A stretch of DNA of 64,000 nt from Pseudoalteromonas umbrosa (GCF_030125375.1 NZ_JASJUU010000005.1:189102-253101), one strand, 5' to 3'. Counted from the stretch's first letter, positions 36,553-45,641 are shown. The notes: generated from the sequence alone by a model not told the origin. Made by a program: numbers and translations.

Positions 36553-36965
36553 TACATTACCGTCCGAGTTACAAATGTTGTTTTGAAAGGTAATTTACGA
36601 GCAGCTAGGTCGAATGCTTCACGAGCAAGCTCTTCTGAAACACCTTCCATCTCGTAAAGTACTTTACCAGGCTGAATTTCAGCAACCCAGTATTCAACAG
36701 AACCTTTACCTTTACCCATACGAACTTCAAGCGGTTTTTCTGTAATCGGCTTATCTGGGAACACACGGATCCAGATTTTACCTTGACGCTTGATATGACG
36801 CGTCATAGCACGACGAGCTGCTTCGATTTGACGAGCAGTCATACGGCCACGGCCAGTCGCTTTCAAGCCGAAAGAACCGAAGCTAACTTTGTTACCGCTA
36901 GTAGCAAGACCACGGTTGCGGCCTTTGTGTACCTTGCGGAATTTTGTACGTTTTGGCTGTAACAT
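36552..36965 (-). CDS. rplP: 50S ribosomal protein L16 (uL16)
   Basis: Large-subunit protein near the peptidyl transferase centre and A-site tRNA elbow. The 137-residue product starts MLQPKRTKFRKVHKGRNRG and contains GRMTARQIEAARRAMTRH, both diagnostic. Thirteen bp separate it from rpsC. Confidence 0.98.
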   Translation of the reverse strand: MLQPKRTKFRKVHKGRNRGLATSGNKVSFGSFGLKATGRGRMTARQIEAARRAMTRHIKRQGKIWIRVFPDKPITEKPLEVRMGKGKGSVEYWVAEIQPGKVLYEMEGVSEELAREAFDLAARKLPFKTTFVTRTVM

Positions 36966-36978
36966 TAGTCGCTACCTC

Positions 36979-37680
36979 TTACTTAGCACTTTTTTTAGCT
37001 TTCTTCGGTGCGCGTTTAGCTGGCTTCTCTTGCTCTTGTTTCAGTGGAAGACCACCGATAACTTCGCCTTTGAAGATCCAAACTTTAACACCGATGATGC
37101 CGTAAGTAGTCAAAGCTTCTGAAGTTGCGTAATCGATATCAGCACGTAGAGTGTGTAGAGGTACACGACCTTCACGGTACCACTCAGAACGTGCGATTTC
37201 AGCGCCGCCTAGACGACCGCTAACTTCAACTTTGATACCTTTAGCACCTAGACGCATTGCATTTTGTACTGCGCGCTTCATAGCGCGGCGGAACATAACA
37301 CGACGTTCTAGCTGTGAAGAGATACCGTCAGCAACTAATTGAGCATCTAGCTCAGGCTTACGTACTTCTGCAATGTTGATTTGTGCAGGTACACCAGCAA
37401 GCTTAGTTACAGCTTGGCGAAGCTTTTCAACGTCTTCACCTTTTTTACCGATAACAACACCAGGACGAGCTGTGTGAATTGTTACACGGATAGATTTAGC
37501 TGGACGCTCGATAACGATTTTAGACACAGAAGCGTTTTTCAATTCCTTAGTAAGGTATTGACGCACTTTGTGATCGCCAAAAAGCTGCTCAGAGAAATCT
37601 TTTGTATTCGCGTACCAAGTAGATACCCAAGGCTTTGAGATACCTAGGCGAATACCAGTAGGATGAACTTTTTGTCCCAT
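36979..37680 (-). CDS. rpsC: 30S ribosomal protein S3 (uS3)
   Basis: Small-subunit protein at the mRNA entry channel with helicase function. The 233-residue product has the KH domain (GVVIGKKGEDVEKLR) and the C-terminal S3 domain (LGGAEIARSEWYREGRVPLHTLRADIDY, quoted in part). The lysine-rich tail (KPAKRAPKKAKKSAK) is typical. Twelve bp downstream of rplV. Confidence 0.98.
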   Translation of the reverse strand: MGQKVHPTGIRLGISKPWVSTWYANTKDFSEQLFGDHKVRQYLTKELKNASVSKIVIERPAKSIRVTIHTARPGVVIGKKGEDVEKLRQAVTKLAGVPAQINIAEVRKPELDAQLVADGISSQLERRVMFRRAMKRAVQNAMRLGAKGIKVEVSGRLGGAEIARSEWYREGRVPLHTLRADIDYATSEALTTYGIIGVKVWIFKGEVIGGLPLKQEQEKPAKRAPKKAKKSAK

Positions 37681-37692
37681 TACTTATATCTC

Positions 37693-38025
37693 CTAGCTAT
37701 CTGAAACCACAACAGTGATGTGGCTTGAACGCTTAAGGATGCGGTCTGCGCGTCCTTTAGCACGTGGCATAATACGTTTCATTGTAGGACCTTCGTCTAC
37801 AAAAACTTTAGCCACTTTAAGCTCATCAATGTCAGCACCTTCGTTGTGCTCCGCGTTAGCGATAGCAGACTCAAGTACTTTTTTAACCAATACAGCCGCT
37901 TTCTTTGGGCTATACGCTAGGATTTCTAGCGCGCGATCAACCGGAAGTCCGCGGATCTGATCAGCAACTAGACGTGCTTTTTGCGCCGAACCAGAGGCGA
38001 ATTTGTGTTTAGCTAATGCTTCCAT
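37693..38025 (-). CDS. rplV: 50S ribosomal protein L22 (uL22)
   Basis: Large-subunit protein lining the exit tunnel; its beta-hairpin region (MKRIMPRAKGRADRILKRSSH) is complete. Two tandem ATGs are present. I choose the second (38025), which gives MEALAKHKFASGSAQKARLV as in E. coli and is 5 nt from GGAGG. The first would be only 2 nt away. 110 residues. Confidence 0.97.
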   Translation of the reverse strand: MEALAKHKFASGSAQKARLVADQIRGLPVDRALEILAYSPKKAAVLVKKVLESAIANAEHNEGADIDELKVAKVFVDEGPTMKRIMPRAKGRADRILKRSSHITVVVSDS

Positions 38026-38037
38026 CATATCCTCCGA

Positions 38038-38316
38038 TTAACGCTTTTTAGCTTTCTTATCCGCAGCGTGACCGCGGTAAGTACGTGTAGGTGCAAATTC
38101 ACCTAGTTTGTGACCGATCATTTCGTCTGTAACGAATACAGGTACGTGCTGACGACCATTATGGACAGCGATGGTCAATCCGATCATGTTAGGGATGATC
38201 ATTGAACGACGGCTCCAAGTCTTGATAGGCTTCTTGTCACCGCTTTCCAACGCCTTCTCTACCTTCTTCAGCAAGTGTAGGTCAATGAATGGACCCTTCT
38301 TGAGAGAACGTGGCAT
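38038..38316 (-). CDS. rpsS: 30S ribosomal protein S19 (uS19)
   Basis: Small-subunit head protein. The 92-residue product MPRSLKKGPFIDLHLLKKVE ... TRTYRGHAADKKAKKR is full length and nearly identical to other gammaproteobacterial S19. Located between rplB and rplV as usual. Confidence 0.98.
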   Translation of the reverse strand: MPRSLKKGPFIDLHLLKKVEKALESGDKKPIKTWSRRSMIIPNMIGLTIAVHNGRQHVPVFVTDEMIGHKLGEFAPTRTYRGHAADKKAKKR

Positions 38317-38332
38317 GGCAATTCCTCAACTA

Positions 38333-39157
38333 TTACTTAGTACGACGACGTACGATAAATTTATCAGTACGCTTGTTCTTACGTGTCTTAGCACCCTTAG
38401 TAGGCTTACCCCATGGAGACACAGGGTGACGACCACCAGATGTACGACCTTCACCACCACCGTGTGGGTGGTCAATCGGGTTCATGGCAACACCACGAAC
38501 TGTAGGACGGATACCACGCCAACGGTTAGCACCAGCTTTACCTAGTGAACGTAGCATGTGTTCAGCGTTACCTACTTCACCGATAGTTGCGCGACAATCC
38601 GCTTCAACTTTACGCATTTCACCTGAACGTAGACGTAGAGTCACGTACTGGCCTTCACGCGCTAGGATCTGTACATATGCACCAGCAGAACGTGCAATCT
38701 GAGCGCCTTTACCAGGCTTAAGCTCAACATTGTGTACTGTAGTACCTACTGGGATGTTACGCATTGGTAATGTGTTACCAGCTTTGATTGGTGCATCAAC
38801 ACCAGACTGGATTGCATCACCTGCTTTAACACCTTTAGGTGCGATGATGTAACGACGCTCACCGTCTGCATATAATACAAGAGCGATGTTTGCGCTACGG
38901 TTTGGATCATACTCTAGACGCTCAACAACAGCTGGAATGCCGTCTTTAGTGCGTTTAAAGTCGATTACACGATAGTGATGCTTGTGACCACCACCGATGT
39001 GACGAACCGTGATACGACCGTTGTTGTTACGACCACCTGATTTAGAGTTTTTCTCTAGTAGCGGAGCGTATGGCTTACCCTTGTGTAGATCAGGGTTAAC
39101 CACTTTAACGACGTGACGACGACCCGCAGAAGTTGGTTTACACTTTTGAAGTGCCAT
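38333..39157 (-). CDS. rplB: 50S ribosomal protein L2 (uL2)
   Basis: Primary 23S rRNA-binding protein needed for subunit association and peptidyl transferase activity. The 274-residue product carries the conserved MNPIDHPHGGGEGRTSGG loop with the essential histidine. Sixteen bp upstream of rpsS. Confidence 0.98.
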   Translation of the reverse strand: MALQKCKPTSAGRRHVVKVVNPDLHKGKPYAPLLEKNSKSGGRNNNGRITVRHIGGGHKHHYRVIDFKRTKDGIPAVVERLEYDPNRSANIALVLYADGERRYIIAPKGVKAGDAIQSGVDAPIKAGNTLPMRNIPVGTTVHNVELKPGKGAQIARSAGAYVQILAREGQYVTLRLRSGEMRKVEADCRATIGEVGNAEHMLRSLGKAGANRWRGIRPTVRGVAMNPIDHPHGGGEGRTSGGRHPVSPWGKPTKGAKTRKNKRTDKFIVRRRTK

Positions 39158-39174
39158 AATTCTAACTCCCCTTA

Positions 39175-39477
39175 TTACTCGGCGCCGCCGACAAAGTCTA
39201 GCTCGCTGCCTTCTTTAAGAGTAACGTAGGCTTTCTTCCAGTCTGAACGACGGCCGAAACGCATGCCTGTACGCTTTGTTTTACCCTTAACGTTTAGAGT
39301 GCGAACACCAGTTACTTCTACTTCAAAAAGCTTTTCAACAGCTGCTTTTACTTCAGCTTTGTTTGCATCTTTTGCTACTTTGAACACAATAGTGTTGTTC
39401 GCTTCAGCAGAGATAGTGCTTTTCTCAGAGATGTGTGGAGCAAGAATTACTTTTAAAAGACGTTCTTCACTGATCAT
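39175..39477 (-). CDS. rplW: 50S ribosomal protein L23 (uL23)
   Basis: Exit-tunnel protein that docks trigger factor and SRP. The 100-residue product (RLLKVILAPHISEKSTISAE ... KTKRTGMRFGRRSDWKKAYV) is complete. It overlaps the rplD stop by 4 bp. Confidence 0.98.
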   Translation of the reverse strand: MISEERLLKVILAPHISEKSTISAEANNTIVFKVAKDANKAEVKAAVEKLFEVEVTGVRTLNVKGKTKRTGMRFGRRSDWKKAYVTLKEGSELDFVGGAE

Positions 39478-40076
39478 GCTAATGACTCCTCAAGTTGCTT
39501 CACAGCACCAGCAGTAATTAGAACCTTATCGAAAGCGATTAGGCTTACTGGGTCGATGCCAGCTACGTCACGAGTATCAACCTTGTACAGGTTACGAGAT
39601 GAAAGGAATAGATTCTCATCTACTTCTTCAGTCACGATTAATACGTCTTTTAGCTCAAGCTCTTTAAGCTTAGCTACTAGCTCTTTAGTCTTAGGTGCTT
39701 CTAAACCGAAGTTTTCAACAACAACAAGACGTTCTTGACGAACTAGTTCAGATAAGATGCTCTTGATCGCACCGCGATACATCTTACGGTTAACTTTTTG
39801 GCTGTGATCTTGCGGCTTAGCTGCAAAGCTCACACCACCGCTGCGCCAGATTGGGCTGCGGATTGTACCAGCACGTGCACGGCCAGTACCTTTTTGGCGG
39901 AATGGTTTCTTACCACCACCACGTACTTCAGAACGCGTCTTCTGAGCTTTAGTACCTTGACGAGCACCTGCTGCGTAAGCAACAACTACTTGGTGTACTA
40001 ATGCTTCGTTAAACTCACGTCCAAAAGTAGCTTCGGAAACTTCAAGCGCACCAGCGCCTTTAATTGCTAATTCCAT
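39474..40076 (-). CDS. rplD: 50S ribosomal protein L4 (uL4), S10 operon autoregulator
   Basis: Large-subunit protein that in gammaproteobacteria also represses its own operon by binding the S10 leader. The product is about 200 residues (MELAIKGAGALEVSEATFGR ... GTGRARAGTIRSPIWRSGG). I choose ATG 40076 rather than the GTG one codon upstream, following E. coli. The S10 leader found upstream of rpsJ fits the autoregulation. Confidence 0.97.
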   Translation of the reverse strand: MELAIKGAGALEVSEATFGREFNEALVHQVVVAYAAGARQGTKAQKTRSEVRGGGKKPFRQKGTGRARAGTIRSPIWRSGGVSFAAKPQDHSQKVNRKMYRGAIKSILSELVRQERLVVVENFGLEAPKTKELVAKLKELELKDVLIVTEEVDENLFLSSRNLYKVDTRDVAGIDPVSLIAFDKVLITAGAVKQLEESLA

Positions 40077-40093
40077 CACTAAATCTCCAGGAC

Positions 40094-40729
40094 TTATGCT
40101 TTAACAGCAGGTTTAACGATAACGTCGCCGCCGATAGCGCCAGGTACTGCACCTTTAACTAAAAGCAGGTTACGCTCAGCGTCAACACGAACTAGTTCAA
40201 GGTTCTGTGTCGTAGAACGAACATTACCCATTTGACCGGCCATTTTCTTACCTTTGAAAACTTTACCAGGAGACTGGTTTTGACCGATTGAACCAGGAGC
40301 ACGGTGAGATAGAGAGTTACCGTGTGTAGCGTCTTGCATGCTGAAGTTCCAGCGCTTAACACCACCTTGGAAACCTTTACCTTTTGAAGTACCAGTAACG
40401 TCTACTTTTTTCACTTCAGTGAAAAGTTCAACAGTTAGTTCTGAACCTACTTCAAACTCACCTTCTCCGCCGTTAAGACGGAATTCCCACAGGCCACGAC
40501 CCGCTTCAACGCCAGCTTTTGCGAAGTGACCCGCTGCTGGTTTGTTTACACGGCTTGCTTTTTTCTCGCCTGCAGTAACTTGAAGCGCGTTATAACCGTC
40601 TGTAGCGTCAGATTTGATCTGAGTTACACGGTTAGGCGTCGCTTCGATAACTGTCACAGGGATAGATACACCATCTTCAGTGAAGATACGTGTCATACCC
40701 ACTTTACGACCGACTAGACCTAATGCCAT
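40094..40729 (-). CDS. rplC: 50S ribosomal protein L3 (uL3)
   Basis: Primary 23S rRNA-binding protein near the peptidyl transferase centre. The 211-residue product has MALGLVGRKVGMTRIFTEDG at its start and the loop HRAPGSIGQNQSPGKVFKGK, whose glutamine is methylated by PrmB in E. coli. Second gene of the operon. Confidence 0.98.
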   Translation of the reverse strand: MALGLVGRKVGMTRIFTEDGVSIPVTVIEATPNRVTQIKSDATDGYNALQVTAGEKKASRVNKPAAGHFAKAGVEAGRGLWEFRLNGGEGEFEVGSELTVELFTEVKKVDVTGTSKGKGFQGGVKRWNFSMQDATHGNSLSHRAPGSIGQNQSPGKVFKGKKMAGQMGNVRSTTQNLELVRVDAERNLLLVKGAVPGAIGGDVIVKPAVKA

Positions 40730-40756
40730 TTTCCTAAAACCTCTCTAATCTTTCGA

Positions 40757-41068
40757 TTAACCCAGGCTGATTTGAACATCAACACCAGCAGCAAGGTCTA
40801 GGCGCATTAGAGCGTCTACAGTCTTGTCAGTTGGTTCTACGATGTCGATCAGACGTTTATGGGTGCGGATTTCATACTGATCACGCGCGTCTTTGTTTAC
40901 GTGCGGAGAGATCAATACAGTGAAACGCTCAAAACGTGTAGGTAGTGGGATTGGACCACGTACCTGAGCACCAGTGCGCTTCGCAGTTTCCACGATTTCC
41001 GCCGTTGATTGGTCAATCAAACGGTGGTCAAAAGCTTTTAGGCGAATACGAATGCGTTGATTTGACAT
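40757..41068 (-). CDS. rpsJ: 30S ribosomal protein S10 (uS10, NusE)
   Basis: Small-subunit head protein that also binds NusB in antitermination. The 103-residue product MSNQRIRIRLKAFDHRLIDQ ... LMRLDLAAGVDVQISLG is complete. First gene of the S10 operon, preceded by a 184-nt structured leader. Confidence 0.98.
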   Translation of the reverse strand: MSNQRIRIRLKAFDHRLIDQSTAEIVETAKRTGAQVRGPIPLPTRFERFTVLISPHVNKDARDQYEIRTHKRLIDIVEPTDKTVDALMRLDLAAGVDVQISLG

Positions 41069-41252
41069 TCTTAAACCTCAATTAAAAGAGCATTTAAAAA
41101 GAGCATAAAAAAACCGCCGAAACTATCTTAAAATACCTAAGAAGTCGGTTGTTCTTTTATTTCTACCATCGAACTCCAAATCGGAGTTCCTGTTTAATAG
41201 TCTGAAATCCAGACTTTCATTTGTACTTTCAGCGGCCAGAAGCCGAGAAAGT
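41069..41252 (-). ncRNA. S10 operon leader (L4-responsive attenuator)
   Basis: Predicted 184-nt untranslated leader from the promoter to rpsJ. It holds a 5' hairpin (ACTTTC/GAAAGT with inner CGGC/GCCG, 41225-41252), a hairpin AGTCTG/CAGACT (41199-41215), a perfect GAACTCC/GGAGTTC hairpin (41171-41189), and a long imperfect stem ending in a T-tract (about 41106-41152) that works as an attenuator. Number and order of hairpins match the E. coli leader where L4 stimulates NusA-dependent termination. Confidence 0.85.
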
Positions 41253-41258
41253 TCGCAC

Positions 41259-41286
41259 ATTATAATGATACTGGTGATAAATGCAA
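41259..41286 (-). promoter_or_regulatory. S10 operon promoter
   Basis: On the minus strand, -35 TTGCAT (41281-41286) and a perfect -10 TATAAT (41259-41264) are separated by 16 bp. The predicted start at about 41252 coincides with the base of the first leader hairpin. Confidence 0.85.
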
Positions 41287-41591
41287 CAATTAAATGCAAT
41301 AAATTTGTCGCATTGTGATATCTTATTTTTTCGCCAAACTCAGTGCTACGACAATGCCTTAACCAAGTGCTTAGTTAAAGTTCATTAAAAGGCTAACGTC
41401 ATAATAAATAACTGTGTTTAAACTCGCCTTAGCTATACTTAACAACGTTTAGCGTACCTTGGTTTCATATTGGTGGTACCTCAAACATCGTAACTCGGCT
41501 ACAGGCGATACAACGCAGGGCAGCACTGGACCATGGTCAGTCCAGTGAATCCTTGATATTCTATTACAAAAATTATTATTTGGTACTGTAT
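41287..41591 (+). promoter_or_regulatory. plsB upstream region with a 5'-UTR hairpin
   Basis: About 300 bp with no gene. It must contain the plsB promoter; TATACT near 41434 is a candidate -10, but I cannot assign a clear -35. A perfect 8-bp hairpin CACTGGAC (41524-41531) / GTCCAGTG (41540-41547) lies 45 bp before the plsB ATG and would be in its mRNA leader. Confidence 0.5.
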
Positions 41592-44018
41592 ATGCGCTTT
41601 ATATCCCAAAGTCTCAACGTGCTTGCACGCTGGACTAATTGGCTTTTAGTTAAAAGTAAGCTGTTGCCAGAAAACCCAATCGAGCAATTTGGCCTTGATC
41701 CGAACCTGCCAACTTTTTACGTGACGAGATTAAACTCCCATTCCGATCTCGCAGCCATTGATCGCATGTGCCAACAGCTTGGTCTGCCAAGCCCGATGCA
41801 ATCGCAAAATATAGGCAATACCGAAGTGCCGCGTTTTATTGCGATGCAAAATCCAACGCCGTTGTTTTCTAAATCTGCCAAACCTAGTAACGCACTACAA
41901 CTCAGCAAAGACATATTTCACGCACTTAAGGCCAATCCCGAAATCAAAGCACAAATCCTGCCTGTTTCGGTATTTTGGGGTCGAGATCCAGGTAAAGAAA
42001 AACCAGGACTTGGGACGCTATTGAGTCATTCACTGACGCCTAGTTGGCTTCGTAAAGGTTTGGTCGTTTTGTTTTCAGGCCGAGATAGTCTTGTGCGCTT
42101 TTCGGCACCCATTGCCGTTGAGCAATTAATGAATGATAAAGCCGATGTAGAAGAGCTACCGCAAAAACTACTACGTGTAGCCCGTGTCCACTTCCGTCGT
42201 CAGCAACTTGCCGCCACTGGACCTAAGCTCCCATCCAGAGAAGCCCTGTTTAACTCTATTCTCGCCGCGCCCAATATCAAAAAGGCCATTGCTGAAGAAG
42301 CGAAAGCAAAAGGCTTAAGCCATCATGAAGCAAGACTCAACGCCCAAGAGCTACTGGATGAAATCGCAGCTAACTACTCTGATGCCATGGTGCGTGTCGC
42401 CGACCGTGTACTGACTTGGCTTTGGAACAAGTTATACAACGGGATTGAAGTCAAAAACGCCGATGAAGTGAGATCGCTGGCAGATAAGGGACATGAAATC
42501 ATTTACGTACCATGTCATCGCTCTCACATGGATTACTTGTTACTAACTTATGTCATTTATCACCAAGGCTTGGTGCCACCTCATATTGCCGCTGGTGTCA
42601 ATCTGAACTTTTTCCCAGCAGGCGGTATTTTCCGTCGCTCAGGCGCGTTTTTTATTCGCCGCTCATTTGCCGGTAATAAGCTCTATTCTGCGGTTTTCAA
42701 AGAGTATTTGAGTCAGTTATTTATTAAAGGCTACTCAGTCAAGTTTTACACTGAAGGCGGCCGCAGCCGTACAGGTCGATTGCTACCACCCAAAACAGGT
42801 ATGTTAGCCATGACCATGCAATCTATGCTTAAAGGCATAGATAGACCTATTTCGATTGTGCCTGTTTACATCGGTTATGAGCACGTTATGGAGATCAACA
42901 CCTACCTCAAAGAGCTCGCTGGTAACAATAAAAAAAATGAATCTGTGTTAGGCGTATTCAAAGCCATTAAGAACTTACGTAACTACGGACGTGGGTATTT
43001 AAACTTTGGCCAGCCCATCAATCTAAACCAGTATTTAAATGAACACCAACCCGATTGGCGCCAAGCAATCAGTGCTGAAGACGCACCAAAACCACAGTGG
43101 CTTAACAACCAAGTCGCCAACGTCGCCGACCAAATCATGACGAACATCAACGCCAGTGCTGCTTTGAACGTGATTAATGTACTTGCGACCATCTTACTCA
43201 GTAATGAGCAATTTGCTTTGAGTAAGCAAAAGCTGCTGGAGCAACTACGCTTTTATTTGGCACTGCAACAGCGCGCCAAATATAATGCACATGTTACCCA
43301 ACCAGATGAAGATGCTGAAGCGCTGCTGGCCCATGCGCTTAAACTCGATAAATTTGAAGTACTGCAAGATGGGTTAGGTGACATCATCACCATCAAAGAG
43401 AAAGAGCGTACACTGTTCAACTATTATCGTAATAATATTTTGCATCTATTTGCAGTACCTAGTGTACTGGCACAAATGCTATTTAATCGCTTTAGTATGA
43501 CCACGCAAGAGTGTGAGCAAAAACTTTCAAAGCTTTATCCGCTATTTGCAAAAGAGTGGTTTTTAACCCCTATGCCAAGTGGCTATGTTAAGGATATCCT
43601 AGCAAGCTTTGCGCAGCATGATTTAATTACTTTTGACGGTGTTCAGGCGGTTGCAAGTAAAGACAATCGCGCGCTCGCTAAGCTAGAAATGTTAGGTAAG
43701 GTGTGTCACTTAACCCTTGAGCGCTATGCCATCACCAGCAGTCTCGTGATCAATAATCAAGGCATCAAACGTCCTGATTTAGAGAAGGAAAGTGACATCT
43801 TAGCCAATCGTTTAGGGACCCTGCATGGGATAAAGAGCCCTGAGTTTTTTGACAAAAAAGTACTGAGCAACTTCATCAACGCATTGCGTGAACAAGGCTT
43901 TATCAGTATTTCAGAGCAGCAGACCATCAATGCAGAACCCGAGCTTGAAGAGTTGCAAGCATTCCTCACAGAGCTACTGCCGGCGCGGATCTGGCAATCT
44001 ATTAACGATACCGTTTAA
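41592..44018 (+). CDS. plsB: Glycerol-3-phosphate acyltransferase PlsB
   Basis: Inner-membrane-associated enzyme that makes 1-acyl-glycerol-3-phosphate, the first step of phospholipid synthesis. From ATG 41592 (MRFISQSLNVLARW) it has 808 residues, against 807 in E. coli. An in-frame TTG at 41553 is less likely. The acyltransferase motifs are intact: VPCHRSHMDYLLL (HX4D), GAFFIRRSF, FYTEGGRSRTGRLLPPK and ISIVPVYIGYE. Monocistronic, divergent from the S10 operon. Confidence 0.96.
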   Translation: MRFISQSLNVLARWTNWLLVKSKLLPENPIEQFGLDPNLPTFYVTRLNSHSDLAAIDRMCQQLGLPSPMQSQNIGNTEVPRFIAMQNPTPLFSKSAKPSNALQLSKDIFHALKANPEIKAQILPVSVFWGRDPGKEKPGLGTLLSHSLTPSWLRKGLVVLFSGRDSLVRFSAPIAVEQLMNDKADVEELPQKLLRVARVHFRRQQLAATGPKLPSREALFNSILAAPNIKKAIAEEAKAKGLSHHEARLNAQELLDEIAANYSDAMVRVADRVLTWLWNKLYNGIEVKNADEVRSLADKGHEIIYVPCHRSHMDYLLLTYVIYHQGLVPPHIAAGVNLNFFPAGGIFRRSGAFFIRRSFAGNKLYSAVFKEYLSQLFIKGYSVKFYTEGGRSRTGRLLPPKTGMLAMTMQSMLKGIDRPISIVPVYIGYEHVMEINTYLKELAGNNKKNESVLGVFKAIKNLRNYGRGYLNFGQPINLNQYLNEHQPDWRQAISAEDAPKPQWLNNQVANVADQIMTNINASAALNVINVLATILLSNEQFALSKQKLLEQLRFYLALQQRAKYNAHVTQPDEDAEALLAHALKLDKFEVLQDGLGDIITIKEKERTLFNYYRNNILHLFAVPSVLAQMLFNRFSMTTQECEQKLSKLYPLFAKEWFLTPMPSGYVKDILASFAQHDLITFDGVQAVASKDNRALAKLEMLGKVCHLTLERYAITSSLVINNQGIKRPDLEKESDILANRLGTLHGIKSPEFFDKKVLSNFINALREQGFISISEQQTINAEPELEELQAFLTELLPARIWQSINDTV

Positions 44019-44039
44019 ATTCGTTACCGATGCGCCGAT

Positions 44040-44897
44040 TTATCGTTGGCGCATCACCCCTTCTTGTATCGTGGATGCCACAAGTTCACCCTGACGATTA
44101 AAGAACTGCCCACGTACCAGACCGCGACCATTGCTTGCGCTTGGACTATCTACACTGTAAAGCATCCAATCGTCTAATCTAAATGGACGGTGAAACCACA
44201 TCGCATGGTCAATCGTCGCAACCTGCATATTCGGCTGCATAAATGATAGACCGTGAGGTTGCAAAGCTGTTGGTAAAAACTCAAAGTCAGACGCATAAGC
44301 CAACAAATAATTATGAATACGCCTTTCATCTGGCATGGTGCCATTAGCCTTAAACCACACGTGACGCTTAGCTGCCGCCTTTTGTGGCTGAAACGGATTT
44401 TGGAAATTAACTGGGCGCATATCCAACGGCATTTCTTGGGTAAACTTAGGTCTCAGTGCCTTTGGGATCAACTCAGCATTATCTTGATAAAACTGCAGCG
44501 CAGATTTCAGAGTTTCAGGCTCTGGCACAACCGGCATTTCAGATTGATGGGATAAACCTGGTTCATCACCTTGAAACGACGCCGTCATATAAAAAATCGG
44601 TTTCCCGTATTGGATTGCACTCACTCGTCTTGTGCTGAAGCTGCGTCCATCACGAATATTTTCTACATCATATACAATGGGTTTACTGGCATCGCCTGGG
44701 CGCAAGAAATAAGAATGCAGAGAGTTGACATAACGGCCCTCGGGTAACGTGTATTTCGCTGCAGACAAGGCTTGTCCCATCACTTGCCCACCAAAGACCT
44801 GTGGGAACCCTAAATCTTGGCTTTGACCGCGATAGATCCCCTGTTCAATTTCTTCCAAACTCAATAAATCAAGTAAATCCTGTAAAACCTGACTCAT
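44040..44897 (-). CDS. tesB: Acyl-CoA thioesterase II
   Basis: Double hot-dog thioesterase that hydrolyses acyl-CoA. The 285-residue product (E. coli 286) keeps the catalytic regions around the conserved Asp (VATIDHAMWFHRPF), Ser/Thr (SPSASNGRGLVRG) and Gln (VASTIQEGVMR). N-terminal FGGQVMGQALSAA is a family signature. Convergent with plsB and divergent from the EVE-domain gene. Confidence 0.95.
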   Translation of the reverse strand: MSQVLQDLLDLLSLEEIEQGIYRGQSQDLGFPQVFGGQVMGQALSAAKYTLPEGRYVNSLHSYFLRPGDASKPIVYDVENIRDGRSFSTRRVSAIQYGKPIFYMTASFQGDEPGLSHQSEMPVVPEPETLKSALQFYQDNAELIPKALRPKFTQEMPLDMRPVNFQNPFQPQKAAAKRHVWFKANGTMPDERRIHNYLLAYASDFEFLPTALQPHGLSFMQPNMQVATIDHAMWFHRPFRLDDWMLYSVDSPSASNGRGLVRGQFFNRQGELVASTIQEGVMRQR

Positions 44898-44971
44898 AAG
44901 TCACCTCACCATTGTAGTTACTGCGATTAGTGATAATAATACACTAATCTACTTTTAATTGAGTACTTATA

Positions 44972-45433
44972 ATGGCTTATTGGTTATTCAAAACAGAACC
45001 TGATGCATACTCTCTCGATGATTTAAAAAACGCACCTGAGCAAAGCACATTTTGGGAAGGAATTCGCAACTACCAAGCGCGTAACTTTATGCGCGACCAG
45101 ATGCAGGTGGGCGATAAGGTCTTTATTTATCATTCAAGTTGTAAAGTACCAGCCGTTGTCGGTATCGCTAAAGTGACCGAGGGGGCGCAAACAGACCCGT
45201 ATCAATTTGATGCCAGTAGTGATTATTACGACCCTAAATCATCCCCTGAGAACCCAAGATGGATAGGTGTCACCGTGCAATATGTCGAACAATTACCTTC
45301 TCAAGTGACCCTAAAAGCCATTAAAGCAGAGGATGCCATCACTGAACTGGCACTCAAAAAAGCCGGTAGGCTTTCCATCATGCCAGTCACAGAAACTGAG
45401 TGGCTTCACATCATCGCGATGTCTAAAAGATAA
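44972..45433 (+). CDS. EVE-domain protein
   Basis: A 153-residue stand-alone EVE (PUA-like) protein: YWLFKTEPDAYSLDDL, WEGIRNYQARNFMRDQMQVGD and VFIYHSSCKVPAVVGIAKV are the family landmarks. EVE domains are thought to recognise modified bases in nucleic acids. The role of this cellular, single-domain branch is not established. It ends 1 bp from the convergent small membrane gene. Confidence 0.9.
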   Translation: MAYWLFKTEPDAYSLDDLKNAPEQSTFWEGIRNYQARNFMRDQMQVGDKVFIYHSSCKVPAVVGIAKVTEGAQTDPYQFDASSDYYDPKSSPENPRWIGVTVQYVEQLPSQVTLKAIKAEDAITELALKKAGRLSIMPVTETEWLHIIAMSKR

Positions 45434-45434
45434 G

Positions 45435-45641
45435 TTAACTGTGTTTTTTGCGGCGAGTTTTCACTCGCCCAGTTTTTGGGATCATTGTAACGTACAGTAG
45501 CAATGCAACCCATGAGAAAAACAAGGTGCCTATCAACCAGCCGTTTTTCTCGTGTCCTTTAGAGCGTTTACTACCAGCCACCATCGCAATAGGCACTAAG
45601 TAAAGGCATACCATCCCAACCATTAACATCAACTCGGTCAT
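45435..45641 (-). CDS. Small two-TM membrane protein coupled to the potassium channel gene
   Basis: Not firmly recognised. It has 68 residues from ATG 45641, whose ATGA overlaps the channel stop and which has GGGAG at a good distance. Two membrane segments (about 3-22 and 35-54) flank a charged loop (KRSKGHEKNGW), and the tail is very basic (RVKTRRKKHS). The shape resembles small superinfection-immunity-type membrane proteins, but I do not assign it. Coupling suggests it works with the channel. Confidence 0.7.
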   Translation of the reverse strand: MTELMLMVGMVCLYLVPIAMVAGSKRSKGHEKNGWLIGTLFFSWVALLLYVTMIPKTGRVKTRRKKHS

